64,000 nt of DNA from Phoronis australis (lineage: Eukaryota > Phoronida > Phoronidae): positions 1,466,554 to 1,530,553 of the forward strand of contig NMRA01000018.1 of NCBI GenBank assembly GCA_002633005.1, written 5' to 3'. The notes under the pieces were generated by a model. That model searched no databases, was not told the DNA's origin, and saw only the letters and a list, made by a program, of their open reading frames with translations. This document shows, piece by piece, positions 21,485 to 35,600 of the stretch. A program made the position numbers and the translations under genes. How positions within the stretch are numbered: the stretch's first letter is position 1; each line of letters starts with the position of its first letter.

Positions 21485-21548
21485 GTGCATGCGTGCGCGT
21501 GTGTGTGCGTGTGAGTGCGTGTGTGTGCGTGTGTGTGCATGTGTGTGA
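21485..21548. repeat. GT-rich microsatellite
   Basis: An imperfect (GT)n tract with GC and GA interruptions. Confidence 0.85.
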
Positions 21549-22405
21549 CTGTTTGATCTGTATTAGACTTGTAATATTACGCGTGCCATCTGGTCGGCAC
21601 TGGTAGCCTACAATGGATCAATCACAATGTGAACGTATTACATCTTTGGAAAACTTGTTTGTGTAAGTGTTCAATAGTAACTCTCGGCAAACAGACACAA
21701 CATTTATTTTCGAAAATATAGGAAACGTCTTCCGCGTATTGAACAGAAGCGCGCAAATATTACAATGTTGAAAAACATTAGGTGAAATATTGAAGCTCAA
21801 AATGTCATCACCAGACAGGTTACGTAAGGTTGTGCTCAAATGAGTCGCCTCGGGCCATTGGTAGCCGCTAAATGTTATGTTTCTGAGCCATGTGTTTTTG
21901 GTTAGTCGGTATTGGAGGACTCCGATTAAATCTAGCACAAGTTGTAAATTAACTATTCATGGGCCGATGTTGATACTTCAAAGACGAATTAGGGATATTT
22001 GTTTACAATAAAGACAAATTCACCCACCATAACACAAAAATAGGTAGAAACAATGTTTCAGTGAAGCCAGGCAAGGTTGATTCGTAATGTGAGCCAAGCA
22101 AACCCAAAGAGGAAGTCTGCGCTCAGCATAACGCTTTCTCTAAACTCAGTGGGTAAACTTCATAATTATGTGCGCTAGATAAAAATACATGAGCGGCTTC
22201 GTTTACTGGTTGGGTTTTCAAATTCGACATATTCGCGTGATGATATGTTTTTAAACTGTGAATTTGTAAAATTTAATCAGAGATGGGCCCCTATTGTTTT
22301 TTTAGTATTTTCATAATCAGGGTGGGTGTTTGCTGTCGCTGAATGATAGCGTGAATGAATGAGATTATGAAAAACAAATGTCGATTGTATTGTAATGATA
22401 CTATG

Positions 22406-22901
22406 ATACCGGGAATTTCCGAAAATATGTCCACCCAAAAGAACGCTCATGACGTATTTTCGGAAAAATTTCCAAAACCACGCCCATGGAGTATTTTTCG
22501 GTATCTGTTTACTTATAGGTTTTGAAAATCTGATGGATTGTTCTAAAATACGTATGGGATGTGTTTTGATGTAAAATTCTGTTTATTTTGACAGGACATT
22601 ATCAAAATATCTTTTAACCAGACACTGGGTGACTTGGTTGGAAACTAATCGCATTACCACAATGTGAAGGACTGTTTAAACACACTGTGTTTTTGAATGC
22701 GAAATAAGTATGGACGAACAAAATTCTTACTAGTGAGACACAACTGCCGTTACATTACGAAAGGCGAGTTTATTTAGTTTCCGATAATACGCCCCCTTTC
22801 CGAAAAAACGCTCAGGCTTATATTCGGTTTTATTTGACGTTTTTTTAAAGGTCCTTTTCCGAATATCCGCCCATGGGCCTATTTTCGGAAATTCGAGGTA
22901 T
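22406..22901. mobile_element. ~500-bp TIR element with ATACC..GAATTTCCGAAAATA ends
   Basis: The left end is ATACCGGGAATTTCCGAAAA. The right end reads ATACCTCGAATTTCCGAAAA on the complement. Internal copies of TTTCCGAAAA-type words occur near both ends. No coding capacity, and no clear target-site duplication. Confidence 0.65.
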
Positions 22902-22938
22902 GAATAGATGTGCGGTTACCAAAACACATCTACAAAAC

Positions 22939-23225
22939 CACAGGCGGATTTAGTGGGGGGGGGNCCCGCCCCTCCCCCCTTGGCTGCCGTAAGCAAAAAT
23001 GGAACAGCAACAGCGTGAACCGCGAGGAAATACTGAGTAAGTAACTAGGACTCGGAGGAGGGGGTGCCCCAGATCGCGGCGTCTCCGTTTTTAGGTTTTC
23101 CGAACAGATGGTGCACACACCCGGCTCCCGCAACTTCGGGCCTGAGCTGCACATACAATCGCACTTTGCCCGATTCGCGATACAACATGTTGGGCCCCCC
23201 TTATGGTATCCTAGATCCGCCACTG
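22939..23225. mobile_element. Short TIR element, GGCGGAT family, with an N inside
   Basis: The left end is CACAGGCGGATTTAG and the right end CTAGATCCGCCACTG, the same family as 16019-16174. Flanks are AAAAC (22934-22938) and AAAAC (23226-23230). It contains the N at 22964 in a G/C homopolymer, a likely contig join or unreadable base. It lies about 350 bp upstream of the tsh start codon. Confidence 0.8.
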
Positions 23226-23286
23226 AAAACGGTGGTCATCTCGAACAAAACCCTGTTAAAGCCTAAGGTAGTGGAAGCTCTGTACG

Positions 23287-23420
23287 CACGGGTCCCTTTT
23301 TGAGTCCATTCTTTAAATGACCGGGTACGGGTATCCTAATTTTACGGTTGTACCCCCGTCAAAATAAAAACCATTTACCCCCCGGGAATGTCGATCACAT
23401 CTGGCCGCACGATCAAGTTG
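23287..23420. repeat. Dispersed repeat, copy A (GGGTCC..TTTTTGAGTCCA)
   Basis: It contains GGGTCCCTTTTTGAGTCCAT, CTTTAAATGACCGGGTA and a following C-rich word. The same order recurs at 33787-33900. About 120 bp, ends unclear. It lies just upstream of the tsh start exon. Confidence 0.55.
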
Positions 23421-23572
23421 ACCCTGCGTATTCCCAGAATGCATTTGGTGACCTCTGTATTCAAGATGTCGCTCTCAGAAGAGAAGGTGTGCTAAAGCGG
23501 TGGAACTTTTAACGAACTATCCGGAAACTTCCTAGTGCTACAGAGTCATCTTAAACCACTGATGTCTTGAAA

Positions 23573-23612
23573 ATGCCAAGGAGAAAGCAGACATTTCCTC
23601 AGAAAATGAACT
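23573..23612 (+). CDS. tsh: tsh first coding exon (MPRRKQ...)
   Basis: The ATG at 23573 has A at -3 and an in-frame TAA at 23552-23554, so no longer N-terminus is possible in this exon. It encodes MPRRKQTFPQKMN plus one base and ends at a consensus donor (T|GTAAGT). The split codon T+CT gives Ser and opens the frame at 54616. Vertebrate TSHZ proteins also begin MPRRKQ from a tiny first exon followed by a very long intron. The motif resembles the RRKQ-x2-P N-terminus through which SALL, FOG and BCL11 proteins bind NuRD (family knowledge). Confidence 0.85.
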
Positions 23613-26600
23613 GTAAGTTTTTTAATACCTAGCAACGGTCATCTAGTTCAATGATGAATGGTGAAAATGTCGTCTGCTTCAGAATTTCATAAATACTTTC
23701 CGACTTAGTGGTTGACGGCCAGTCGAAATATATCATGGGAAATATGGACACTGGATTGCGAATTCCGATTTAACACTCACTTAACGTCTTCTGTCACACA
23801 CATAGTCTTTGTTTGAGAATGTTGTAACTAGGTTAATTATGTGATATGGGTCTCCGCCTGTTCGTCGCATCAATCAAAAAATCCCATTTCACAATGTCAA
23901 TCAAGTGCCACGCGCTCTTTGTAAATGCTTGACAATCAATCTCCCATTGTAATTTGGCTTTCATGCTCTTCTGTCCTAAGCCTGTTTGCACTTGAAGGCA
24001 AACAAAAGTGTCTGGCGCCTTGGTCATCAATGTGAAATTACTCTGGAACTTAAAATTCCTCAGGAATACCTAGACTGAATTAGCAATTCATTAATTGCAT
24101 TTAAAACTTATCAGTTTCACCTGCTTTTTTACAGATTGAATTTTTTATGTGTTTCTTTATCAAAGTGTTGTTATTAATTATTTTAATTAGCTATAATCAG
24201 TGTGAAGTCTGCTTCGACTGACATTTTAGTTGTCCCTGCCAGTATTAATATATTTCCAGGATGATTTTAATGAGGAAAGTTCATGTGTGTAGATTGTATT
24301 TGATTGATTGCCTGTTGTATCAGTCACTTGGCACAGCAATCATAGCCACTCCACTGGTTGCTGTGTCAGACTCGGCTCACATAAATTACAATTAACGAGC
24401 TCTGTTGTGTACCTTTATAATTTTCATCCCATTGGCTTGATAGCTGACATTCTGTAAAACGAACTTCAAAGCCACATACATGTCAAATTCTAATGATTCA
24501 TGACTTTAATGGAACCTAGCAGGTGTCTTCCCATGTCAATCTCAACTACAATAAGTGATGAAAAAATGGCTCTCAATTTATTTGAAGTGAGTGCTAGTCA
24601 ATAGGAAAGTCCACTTTTCTTTTGCCCTGTCAACATGCATCAGTGTTGCTCATGGCCAAGTGGAGTTAGCCAATTTAGAGGAAGCATGTGTCATTGTTAT
24701 TAATGTAAGATTACTAAGCACTATAGGCAGCGATTAAAGTAATGAACCTCAATGCATGGACTTTGCTACAAGTTCAAGTCTGTGAGAGCTGTCTTAACTA
24801 TATCTGGCAATAAAACTGATGCCTGTCAGATTTGATAGCATATATACACAAGATTTATAGCCCACCATAGATGCATGGATAATAAGCATGGTGGAGTGGG
24901 TAATTGACCCTATTGTCAACCTTGTTCATTTGGGGGGCATTGATAAATTTGGCAATATGTCTTGTTGCTGGAACCACATGTCAAAAGCTAATTCAAGGAA
25001 AATGTGATCATTTACTATTGCAATGTTTGCCAAGTTGTTCTCTTTGAGTTGATGGTATCTCATTGAAAATGATGTAGATCTAAAACCCTGTCTCCCTGTC
25101 AACTACACAAATTTACAGAAAAGTTTTGATATCATGTATATTTTTAAATAAATGAGACTCATTTGACAACGTGACACTCTTCTTCTTGTATTTGAATTAT
25201 TTCAACCTAAATCCTTCCTTGATATTGAGGGCCCTCTTTCATCCAAGGGAAAGGTGCCTGTGCCTTCGGAGAGGGAAATATTTTGGGTGAGGGGAAAATT
25301 GTACTTCTCGATCACCATCAATGGTACCCCAACCCTGTTGCAAGGCCTCATAGGCTCTGCCCCTACTAGTCAATAAATTGTCGCCTGTCTGAATTACAAA
25401 CGATTCAAACCTCAAGGGGAATCACGTGAGGGGAATTTTTGGACATCATGAGGGAATTTCGCGTGATTTGTCAGTATTTTTCAGAGGGGAATGGAGCCGA
25501 TATTCGGTCCCAAAATCAAGAGATTGAGGGCCCTCATATTGTGTATCCACCTTCCCGTAACTCTGGAGTAAAAATCGTTAAATTTTGTTAATACTGTTGA
25601 CCTGAGTATTGCATAAATGTTTCAATTACCAATGACATTAGTGTGAATTGTTACTGTTCTTTGCCATGGCTGAATGACATGAAACACCCACAACTGGACA
25701 ACCACTAATTTACATATTACCAGAATGATAATGGACACCTGAATTAAATAACCAATCACAGTTTCATTTGGATAACAGAACGGTGTTTTCTAGCACTATG
25801 ATGTTTTTGTTTGTCATGTCATCTGATGTCATTAGCCGAAGACAATCTTGAATCGTTTTACGCGAATTTCAACATTTGAAATGGTGTTGGTCTCAGTGGG
25901 TGACTGTTTCTTATTGCAAAGGTATTCTTCATGGGTGTAAGGACAGTAATTAGAAAAGGTAATATTTGAGTTAAAGGGCTTATCTCAGTTTGTAAGGCAT
26001 GTTGCTGTTTTTTGCCAAAGGCAGCATCTAGAGAAAATATATTTTCCCTTTGCATTAATTGACTTTTTATTCTAAACTCAATCAATCTTAAACGGTTTAT
26101 CCAATAAATGTTTTGTATTAAAGTTATAGTGTCAATGAAAAGTGTTGTGCGCTATGTAGTTCCTTTTTGATTCTGCAAAGCTACTTCTTATAGATTATAT
26201 AATTGTTTTACTATCAATATTACTTTAATTATAAATGTCTGAAATTTTGTGGATATTAGAATTACTGAGAGGATGAAAAGTAACATTACATTCAAACTTG
26301 CTTGTATTTTTATTATCACTGAAGGCATGACAAATACAGTTTTAAAAAAACAAGAGTAATGAGGATTTCTTATTTTGCAGATAATGGTATTCAAGGTATT
26401 ATGGTGACATTTTCAAGTTGTTCCATCACTTGTATGTTCAAGAGTATGGTAATGGTATTGATGGTTTTATGGTAACATTTTGAAGATGGGTAAATGTTCA
26501 GTCACGAGCACAGTTTCCATTGTTCAGGTGCAGAGATGTTGGTGAAGATGTAAAGACGGATTGCAAGACTACAGCACAAAAGTGGAGACAATAAGAAGTT

Positions 26601-29600
26601 GTCATGCAAAGCTGGTAACCACAGGAATGACTCAAGTTACCTGCCATCTTGAAAATATTACCTGATCCACAAGTACCATACCATTACCATAATCTACCAA
26701 AAACGAAATACCCTTAGTCAGTGTTGTCTGTTTCAAAACTATTTCTGTCATGATTTCAGTGACAATAAAAATACTATTAACTAGTTACTTACCACCCACC
26801 CTGTAGATAGTTTTTGAAGTCATTATGGGGACAATAATATGGACAACCTTGTTTTATGATGTCTAATTCCACAACCTTTAGAGCTTTTGCATGTTGTTGT
26901 GATCATCAGACTGTTGACAGATTTAGTGTGTCTGACTGTGTTAGCCACCCATAATTTGTGTATTGTAATCCAGCTGTGTTTGTTTCATTGCAAGAACACC
27001 TGGTTGTGACAAGTCATCCTTTTACATTGCCAATCAGTGGTGGACTATGTTCCATAGAGTCGAGAGCCTTGCGAAAACGCAAGATCACACAAGGCATTGC
27101 AAGATGTTGCCATGCATTGCAGGCATGTGAACACACTACCTTTACTTGTGAAATTCTTGCATATATGAAATGAAATTTAAGATTTGTCTCATTAGCTAAG
27201 TCAGTTTTCTTGGAATGGGCCCCTGCACTGGCTTATTCAGGGGGGTACTGCAATATTTAATTCAAGTAAATAATTTTCTGTATGGACTAGTATGTACTGT
27301 ATTAGACTAGTGACGGCTGTGGGATAAGGGTGCCATTGGACTTGAAAATGTTTCTACAGGTAAGGTCATTGTTTCACTAGCTCAGCTTGTGAATTTTTGA
27401 CTCGTGTTAGTTGCATTAATAACTGATCCATTATAACAAGCTGTAAAGAAATATCATTACCTGGGTGTTTCTTCAAACCTGCAATGTCAAGACTATGCAT
27501 TCTTATTATTAAAGTATCTCATTGTGAATGTCTTTGTGATAAGTGATAAATGAATGTCGACAGAACAAAACTGAAATCTCTCAAGGGCCTGTCGTACTAA
27601 CGTTGACGCTTCGATGTTTTGGAGAGTTGTGGTCAGTATGAACTGTTAACTTTGGCACTGGATCGAAGTTAACAGCGCCAGTTAACTTCGCAGTAAACAG
27701 GTGGATTTAATAGCGGAGTGTCAATGCTGCGGTGCAGTATGAACGGTCAACTTCGGTCCCATCAAAGTTATCGCCAGGTGCCACTGTTGTCGTCAACAAT
27801 TAAAGGGTAGTGTAGTTGCTAATACTTATTATAGTTTGCTCGAATTATTGCCAATGGAATTAAAAATAAGTTTTATGTCAATTAGTACATGTAAATCTTC
27901 CCAAATTGTCACATTTAAAGAAACCTTAGCGTGCAGCACCACCTTGTGATTACTTCGATGGCAACAGCATCACCTACCATTTACTTCGATGTCCGTTAAC
28001 TACTGAAGCCAGTATGAACGGCTTAAGTTAACTTCGCAGTTTACGTCGATGCTCCTCTCAAACCGAAGTTAAGTCAGTATGACAAGGCCTTCAGTGTAAG
28101 TCGTGTCAGCAGCACATTTGATTTGTGAATATTTAATAATATAACTCAAGTGTTACGGTGGTTACTCAATTGAGTGTACAGGTACATTTATAGAAAGTGA
28201 ATAGATTGAGAAAATCTAAAATGTACTTGGTATTGAGGAATAGGACGCATTTGACATACAACTCTTTAGTGTTGTAAGAACACAAAAGCCACTCAAAGTC
28301 TGGTATTCTCGACCTGCAGAGTTAACAAAGGTGAAAGGCAATTTCTTTAATTCACGGACATCTTTAATTCACGGACATTTAGCAAAGTTGGACTTTTCTG
28401 TGCTTTATTTGAACATAGGACTATACAACAATCGTGATTTACCGGCATGGCATTTGTAGAGAATTAAGAATGCTGCAGAATTTTGCTGATTAAAGAAGGT
28501 CAAGTTAGATGCAAGCTGTAAGTGCCATTGCACATTGGAACACAAAATACCCTATCACTGTCTAGGGACACAGCAAATGTCAACATGTCACTATTGGTAT
28601 CCCAACACTTATGCCTCATGTATTGTTGTGTGCATTGTGACTGAACGGATTTTGACCTCAGTCAACAATGATGTAGTTATTAGTTTGTCAAGCTGGAACA
28701 GCTTTTCCAAAAATTTTAAAAATTACATACTTTTTAATTTGACTCGATGCTTGACTGGGCTGCGTGTCGGTAACTTGTGTCGGTAACTTGTGTTTGCTTC
28801 GTTATAATAAAAGCTATTTTATGATAAAATAGACATGCGCATAGTATGAACCTTTTGAAGTTGGTAGAGACTTGTCAAGTTTTGTCTTGTTTATAATTAA
28901 CATTAACATAATTCCATCTTTATGCAGGTTGTTTGTTAATACATCTAAGTTTTCCATCTTTGAATGCTGTGTGGTTAACCTTTGTTCTTTCAGCTTTCTC
29001 TCAAGCTATTTCCGTCTTAATCCTGCCAGCTACATGCAATGTTTCTAAATCTGATCCTTGCCAAGTATGAAAGTTTACCGGTTGACAATGCCGAGTGACT
29101 GCAAGAAATATTTCATTCAGATAGGGAGACCAGCAAAATTCACCTTTTCACTTTAAAGCTGATGAGAATGGCAAATATTTGAATTGTTGATGAGAAGTGA
29201 CGTTTTGAGGAATAATCTGTTATTGGATTTGATAAGAGCTTTACATTAATTCAAGCAGAATGATGGATTGTGACAGGTTGTTTTGTAAGTAATGCCTTGG
29301 AGAAGATGTGTCATTGCCCGTGCTATGGTATACTTGTCACACAGGGTGTGTGGAGAGGGGGTGTTTCAAGGCAGGGGCTTGGTGCATTAAATGCTGTGAC
29401 TTGGATCCCTTGCTGGACCTGGGGCCCATTTCATGAAAACTCTAAAGACTAAAATTTGGTCTTGCACTCCCACTTCAAAGTTGCTGAAATCTGGTTTACC
29501 CAAGTAATTGCATGAGCATCATAGTCAAGAAATGATGCAGTATAGAGATTATCTCAGTCACTAGCAGTTATGTTTCTGCTCTCAGAGACTTTGCAGTTTT

Positions 29601-32600
29601 GCTCAAATGAGATTTAAATATTATTCACAAATAGTTTTGATTAATAGTCAGAGATTATCTCAGTTACTAGCAGTTATGTTTCTGCTCTCAGAGACTTTGC
29701 AGTTTTGCTCAAATGAGATTTAAATATTATTCACAAATAGTTTTGATTAATAGAGATTATCTCAGTTACTAGCAGTTGTCGTATTAATGTTCTTAAAGAG
29801 CCTGCTCAAGTGAGATTTAATTATTAGTCAAACATAGTTTTGTAGAGCATTAAACTAGCTCTAACTTACCGTAAGGCCACTTTTCATGAAACAGGCACCC
29901 GACTTCATTAATAGACCCTCGATTTGTGTGATCTTCAAGTTCTCAAAGTTCAATTTTAAATTGAGCAAATGGGGAATGAGCGAGTTATAGGAATGCTTCG
30001 TGCACTCGTTTGAATAAAATTGCTGAGCTTCTAAAGTTTTGTAAACAACTTATTATTGAGAATGAAATGTATTGTCTCATTTGATTATCATGATTTTTAA
30101 ATTGATGAAATTTCTTCAAAGAAGTGGAAATGTCATTTTTACCATAAATTACATGACTACTTTCATGTATGGGTGACACCTGGTGGTAGCGTACATATGT
30201 AGTTAAAACAATGATCTACTCTCTTGCATAGCACGCATGAGATGCTCTCCCCATTCAAATTTCACTGCATTTTTGGGGTTATTAAGATCACTCTGACAAG
30301 CTGTGGTGTATACCAGTCAAGTTCAATTACTGTGTTGCTCATGGAAGTCAAGCAACAAGGAAAGAGCTGTTTTAGTTTACTGATCTTTGTCATTCAGACA
30401 ATGAAAATGTTCGGTTTTCAATGAAGGATTTAGTGTTTATGTTCTCACATATATGAGTGCATATTGCCATCATCAGTCTAGGTATCCCGGCATCTGGTGT
30501 TGCTGTATCTCCTAAAGCTCTCACAGGATCCTATTTTGGCAGATATCAATGAAGGTGGCGGTACGAGTTTCGAACCTATTTGACTGTTGTTGTGCCCGTA
30601 TTTGCAATTTTAGTTTTTATGTCTGAAATTTTGCTAGTGTTTTTACCTATTATAAGTGTGACGACGGCTGCCCACGACTTCTGGATGGCTGTGAGTATTG
30701 TTATGCTCCCTTGTGGCAATTTTAGGTCTACATTTGCTTTCATCTATTTATTCATGAAGAGTTCCTCGTTTTTCACGAAATTTGGCAAATGGGTTTTTGT
30801 TCAGGAAACAAAGATGCCTTTCCATATATCTGCAGATTTGACACATTCTGTGCCACCTGGTGACCAATCCGTTTTTTGGTTTCTAATTCAGTATGTGCTA
30901 AACTGTTCAAGAGGCCTTGTGAAAGTTGACAGATGTGTTCCTACTCACAAGAGCACAACTGACATGGATTTTCAGATGGGTACAGCTGGTGCCCTTAAGT
31001 ATCATTTTTGCATCTGTGGCTGTGTCTCCTAAACCCCTAACAAGATCTTTTGGAAATTTGGCAAGTGTCATTCCTCTTAACTTGACAACAGATTAAGACC
31101 TCCAACTTGGTGCCTCCTAAGTAGCAATTTGTTCTTTCATGTTTGACTCTGTCTCTTTGGAGTAATCCTTCGTGAAATTTGGCAAATGATTTTCCTTAGG
31201 GAGACGATGACACCTCATTTTTTTGTAGGTTAATGTACCTATTCTGTGCCATCTATTGGACATTTTTATGATGCCAACAAACACCCTTAAAAGCATAATA
31301 TTGGCGGTACTGTCATGGGCACATTGCAGTGGTTCTCATTGCTTTTATTATAGTCCATAGTGCCTAAAATGGGCTCAAAAGAATGTTTGTCAGAAACAGG
31401 CAGCGACGAGTGCACTTCTCTGTTCCCAATCCTTAAAGAAAAGAAGCCCGTCTTAAAAATTCTGGCGTTGTGACTTATTGTAATCCTAACTGGTAAGCAG
31501 CCTATGTAGTTGCTGGTTTGGCAATGCAAGATAGCCTAACGAGTTCACCTGGTTGGGTATTTTACCTCGTCGTGGTAAAATCTCAAGTTTAGATAAAAAT
31601 AGTTATCAAAAATTGCATTTTTCTTTTCAAGACTTCTAGCATTATGAATGCTCACAGCCTTTCAAAATATTGTCTCTTCGTAGCTGTATGGTGCACACCT
31701 CGAATGTGGACAGGCATTAACTGTAGTGTTATGTATCTTTCGTGGATAGAATGAGAAATTAATTTCAGTTGTCTACCATATAATTTTGTGTCCTAAATTG
31801 ATGAGATTTTAGTGCTGATGCCGTGCTCCGACGGGGTACACTGAGTCTTGGTGTCTACTTGGGTATTATCAATTGATAATGTGTTGCAACTATGGAACTT
31901 TTTATAGTCTGATGTTGCAAGGGATTGGGTTGGTCGGGAATACTGACGAGATCAAAATTCAAGGCCCACTCTGGTAACCTGCATTAAGATGCACAGTTTT
32001 GGAAGTTGTCAGAGACACCTTTGGTGTTAAAGTCATGCCCTTTGCCAAAATCTTTTTATACGTGATTTTGATATAAAGCAGGCAATGCATATAAAGAAAT
32101 TCTTATTAGATTTAGTCGCGTTCCTGTTGAGTGATACCATGGAATATAATTTTGAATGAATACTCCATTTGGTTAAAACCACAAGAGAGAGACTGGACTG
32201 TTGAGACATGTTAAGGGGATTGTGTGACTGTGTTGGCTGGCAGCTGAAGCAATATATAAGAGACAGGTGTCACTCAGGTTAATGACAGAATGACAGACCT
32301 CTACTGCAGCTAAATCCAGTCTTGAGGCTAAGTTTGACAATAATCATTCAGTGATTGTCTGCCCTTTAAGCTCTTTAATAACAAGCCAATGAAGTAAGCT
32401 GGTCAAATTTCATATTGAGAAGAGTACACATGACATGTTTTTCTTGTAGCTGTAATCATCACATATGTATTTTCAGTTGTTTCTGTTGTCAACTCTATAA
32501 GCCCCAAAAAGCATATTTGGTTCTGTAACTCTGACTCATTTTGAGACCTGCAGTCGCTGAGAAAAAAAACCTGTCTACGTCACTTTCAGCCTCTGAGCTA

Positions 32601-35600
32601 TTTGAATTTTCAACCCTAGAACATGTTGCATGAAAGATCTCAAGGTTTTGCGAAAGTGACCAGTGACAAAAATCAAGTATCGCGGAAGGTTGTTTTAATG
32701 TTTGCTTTGGTTCTTTCTGTCAAAATGTCACTAAGAAGGGTTTTTGAGTTGAGGATTTAGTGTAACACTGATATTTCTGTTGTATTTTCGCAAACTTGCC
32801 TAATTTTCAACGTCACACTTCAGCATAGTGTATAATGCTGCATCGGTGTGATTTTTTGTGTAAAATTTGACCTTGAGAACTGCATGAAAATGAATGATAT
32901 TTGAAAATATCTCATAATGGGCGACCCACAAACAAGGAAGTCAGAAGTACTATTTACGTGGATGCTCAACCACAAAAAAGAGGTCGTGACATTTTTATTG
33001 ATTTTGGGTTTCATTTTCACATGAACTAGGGCATTGATTAGATAATAACGACTTCAATTCAATAGAAATATACCCGTCTTTGTTAGAAAGTGTCATTTTA
33101 CTGAAACTTGTCAAATGTAAGGAAATGTATATGAATTCATTACAATAAACATGTCACCATTGAAAACCAGTCACATCATTTTTGTCTAATTTTTATTGTA
33201 TTTCTTTTGGTAAAGTTGTCCTATCTTAACCTTTCACAAAGAACTCAATTTCAGAAGTAAAGCAGTTCAAAAATCACCATATTTAGTCCGTCTTTTGTTG
33301 CAGTGATTATTTGATCTTGTGTTTTATTGTTGTGTAGTCATTGCTAAAGGGGCAATTGGTCTGCTACACACAAAAGAAACAACCTCACATTTTCCAACCA
33401 GGTACTGTGAAAACTTCCTAGGGGTTGGGATAACAATAGCCAATTACCACAGCACCTGAACTTTTTTATGACTGGTTTCTTTTGTTTGGGAATTAGGGAA
33501 CAAATGGGTGTCAGTGATAACGACTGCTTCTTGATAACTTTCTCCAATGTTGACTTATGGGAAATGAGTTGTAGCACCTCATGAAAGGTTTCTTTTTACA
33601 ACTACAGTGGGTGCTCAATATTCTCTTTCAAAAGTTCTGTTGCAGAGGATGTCCTTATAATTTTGACAATCTGGCAGGTCTTATTGTGGTATTTCAGAGT
33701 TTAATGGGGTTAGGTCTATGGAATCCGTGCAAAAGATTGGTGTTTCTACGAAAACTCCTCAAAAGATTAAATTTTTCATATCTCTAAAAATGGGTCCTTT
33801 TTGAGTCCACTCTCTAAATGAGTGGGTATACTGATTTTTTTACCTACCCCCACATCAGAAATCTAGTCGAGTGTCTGACTCCCGGATGTGGAAAAAAAAA
33901 CTAAATTGATCCTGTGATGAACATCTGGTTAGCAAGGCTAGGTTTGATTATAGTGTGTCAATGTTGTTACCCTTTTCTTTGTGTACTCTCATGAAGTAAT
34001 TTTCAACATCTGCCCATGTAATTACAGAATGCATGAATATATTTGTATCTTTTCTACATTTCATAAATGATGTAAACCTTCAATACTTTTTCCTCCGAAA
34101 ATTGTCTTCACAATCCTTAAGAAACATGATCACAATCAGTAGCATTATGAGGATTTGAATGTGTGTAACCATGACTACGTTGCAGGGGTCTATATTAAAC
34201 TGATGCTTACACTCTGCTTGTACTTCACCTTCCTTGACTGTTCCACTCCCACATGATATAAATGTGACAGAGTCTCAAGTAAACAAGTTAGTCAGCTTGC
34301 CTTTGTGATTTATGATGAACATGTTATTTGATAGATATTAAACAAAAGCAAACATCCAGCTTGGCAGATTAATGACTAGATAATAACCAGCCCCAGGGTT
34401 CACTACATTTGCCTGTTGCCAGACATATTGAAGTTTGGAATAAATCCTTTCTACCTATATGTGAATTATCGTTTTATTATCCTGATTAAGGGTTTTGATA
34501 TGGGCATGGCTTCTGGTATATATGATTAAATGACTCAGTGTTTAGGATTGTCATTGATTGATTGTTGAACTCCCGTAGACAATTCCAACTGCGTTATTAA
34601 TGGTTTTTTTTTCTGCAAATCAAGCAATCTATTAACTGTAGTGACGGCCAATGGCAATTTTTTGTACATTTATTCAAGCAAATCTGTTCACCTGGCCTCA
34701 AGACCTTTCATGGACTGGTGTGATGAAGTAATACAGGCAAATAATAATGAAGATGTATTGTGTGGTGAATTAATTCACATACAGTGTGAGTGGTACAAAT
34801 ACAAACCTTATGGAACAGTCTGTGGTTATTTTCGATTTGCCTTGGTTGAGGCCAAACTCACCATTATTTAAAGCATACTGGCTGAAAATAGTTGAAAATA
34901 AGATTTATTAAACAAATATTTACATCTGACAGTAAACATTTGTCTATCCTGTTATATTTCTGCTTTGTTATAGTTGAAAACTGTTTCGAAGTTACGACTT
35001 GTCATCAATTTTTCAGTGTGAAGAGAATTTAGTAGTTTGAAGTGCCATGACATGATCTTAGGCAACTCATGAAATTCAGTATTCCGATGACATCACATGG
35101 CCGCCATACCCCATAAGAGGCTAACCTAAGAAATGATGTTGATAGTCAGGTGGTTAGGATCTATGTAGGTCTATGTGCCTCTTGTGTATTAACTAAACAA
35201 AACAAATTAGACTGGATCTACCCAGCTTAGGATCAGTGATGATTGATAAGAATACCTGAATGCCTGGTGATATTAAAAAACCACAACACTCTACTGTGTT
35301 ACCAGTAATCGCTATCAGCATCAAAATTCGGTTTCAGTCCACCATTGAATAAGAAAATTGCACACCCAATTATTATTTTTGTGTACAAGAAATGTAAGAT
35401 TTCGCATTTCTGGCTTAAGTTACATGATATTCGTACTGGTTATCATGGCAAACACTGCAACTGGGCAGAAAAAGTACAAACTTTCTATATAATTGGTATC
35501 TTTCTGATTGAGATAACACAGTCTTTGTTGACAGTTACTATTTTTAGGTTTTTGACAATTGCCTAGTGCATATTTGCGTGACTTTTCATTGATTTGATTA

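Larger units (their letters stand above)
18841..23572. other. Intergenic region and tsh 5' region
   Basis: No protein-coding gene recognised. It contains a mariner-like short element (19866-20047), a pair of ~75-bp repeats (20716-20860), a GT-rich microsatellite (21485-21548) and two TIR elements (22406-22901, 22939-23225). The tsh promoter and 5' untranslated exon are expected near its right end, but I see no clear core promoter. Confidence 0.6.

Noticed and set aside
25222-25536. Possible TIR element between two GAGGGCCCTC words
   Set aside because: The shared word is itself a palindrome and the flanking bases do not extend as an inverted repeat; no target-site duplication.
30580-31032. 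150-codon open frame on the + strand
   Set aside because: It lies in a degenerate tandem-repeat area, has no recognisable domain, no splice context and biased low-complexity residues; most likely a chance frame.
31566-31590. Hairpin ATTTTACC/GGTAAAAT
   Set aside because: Short stem in AT-rich sequence, expected by chance.
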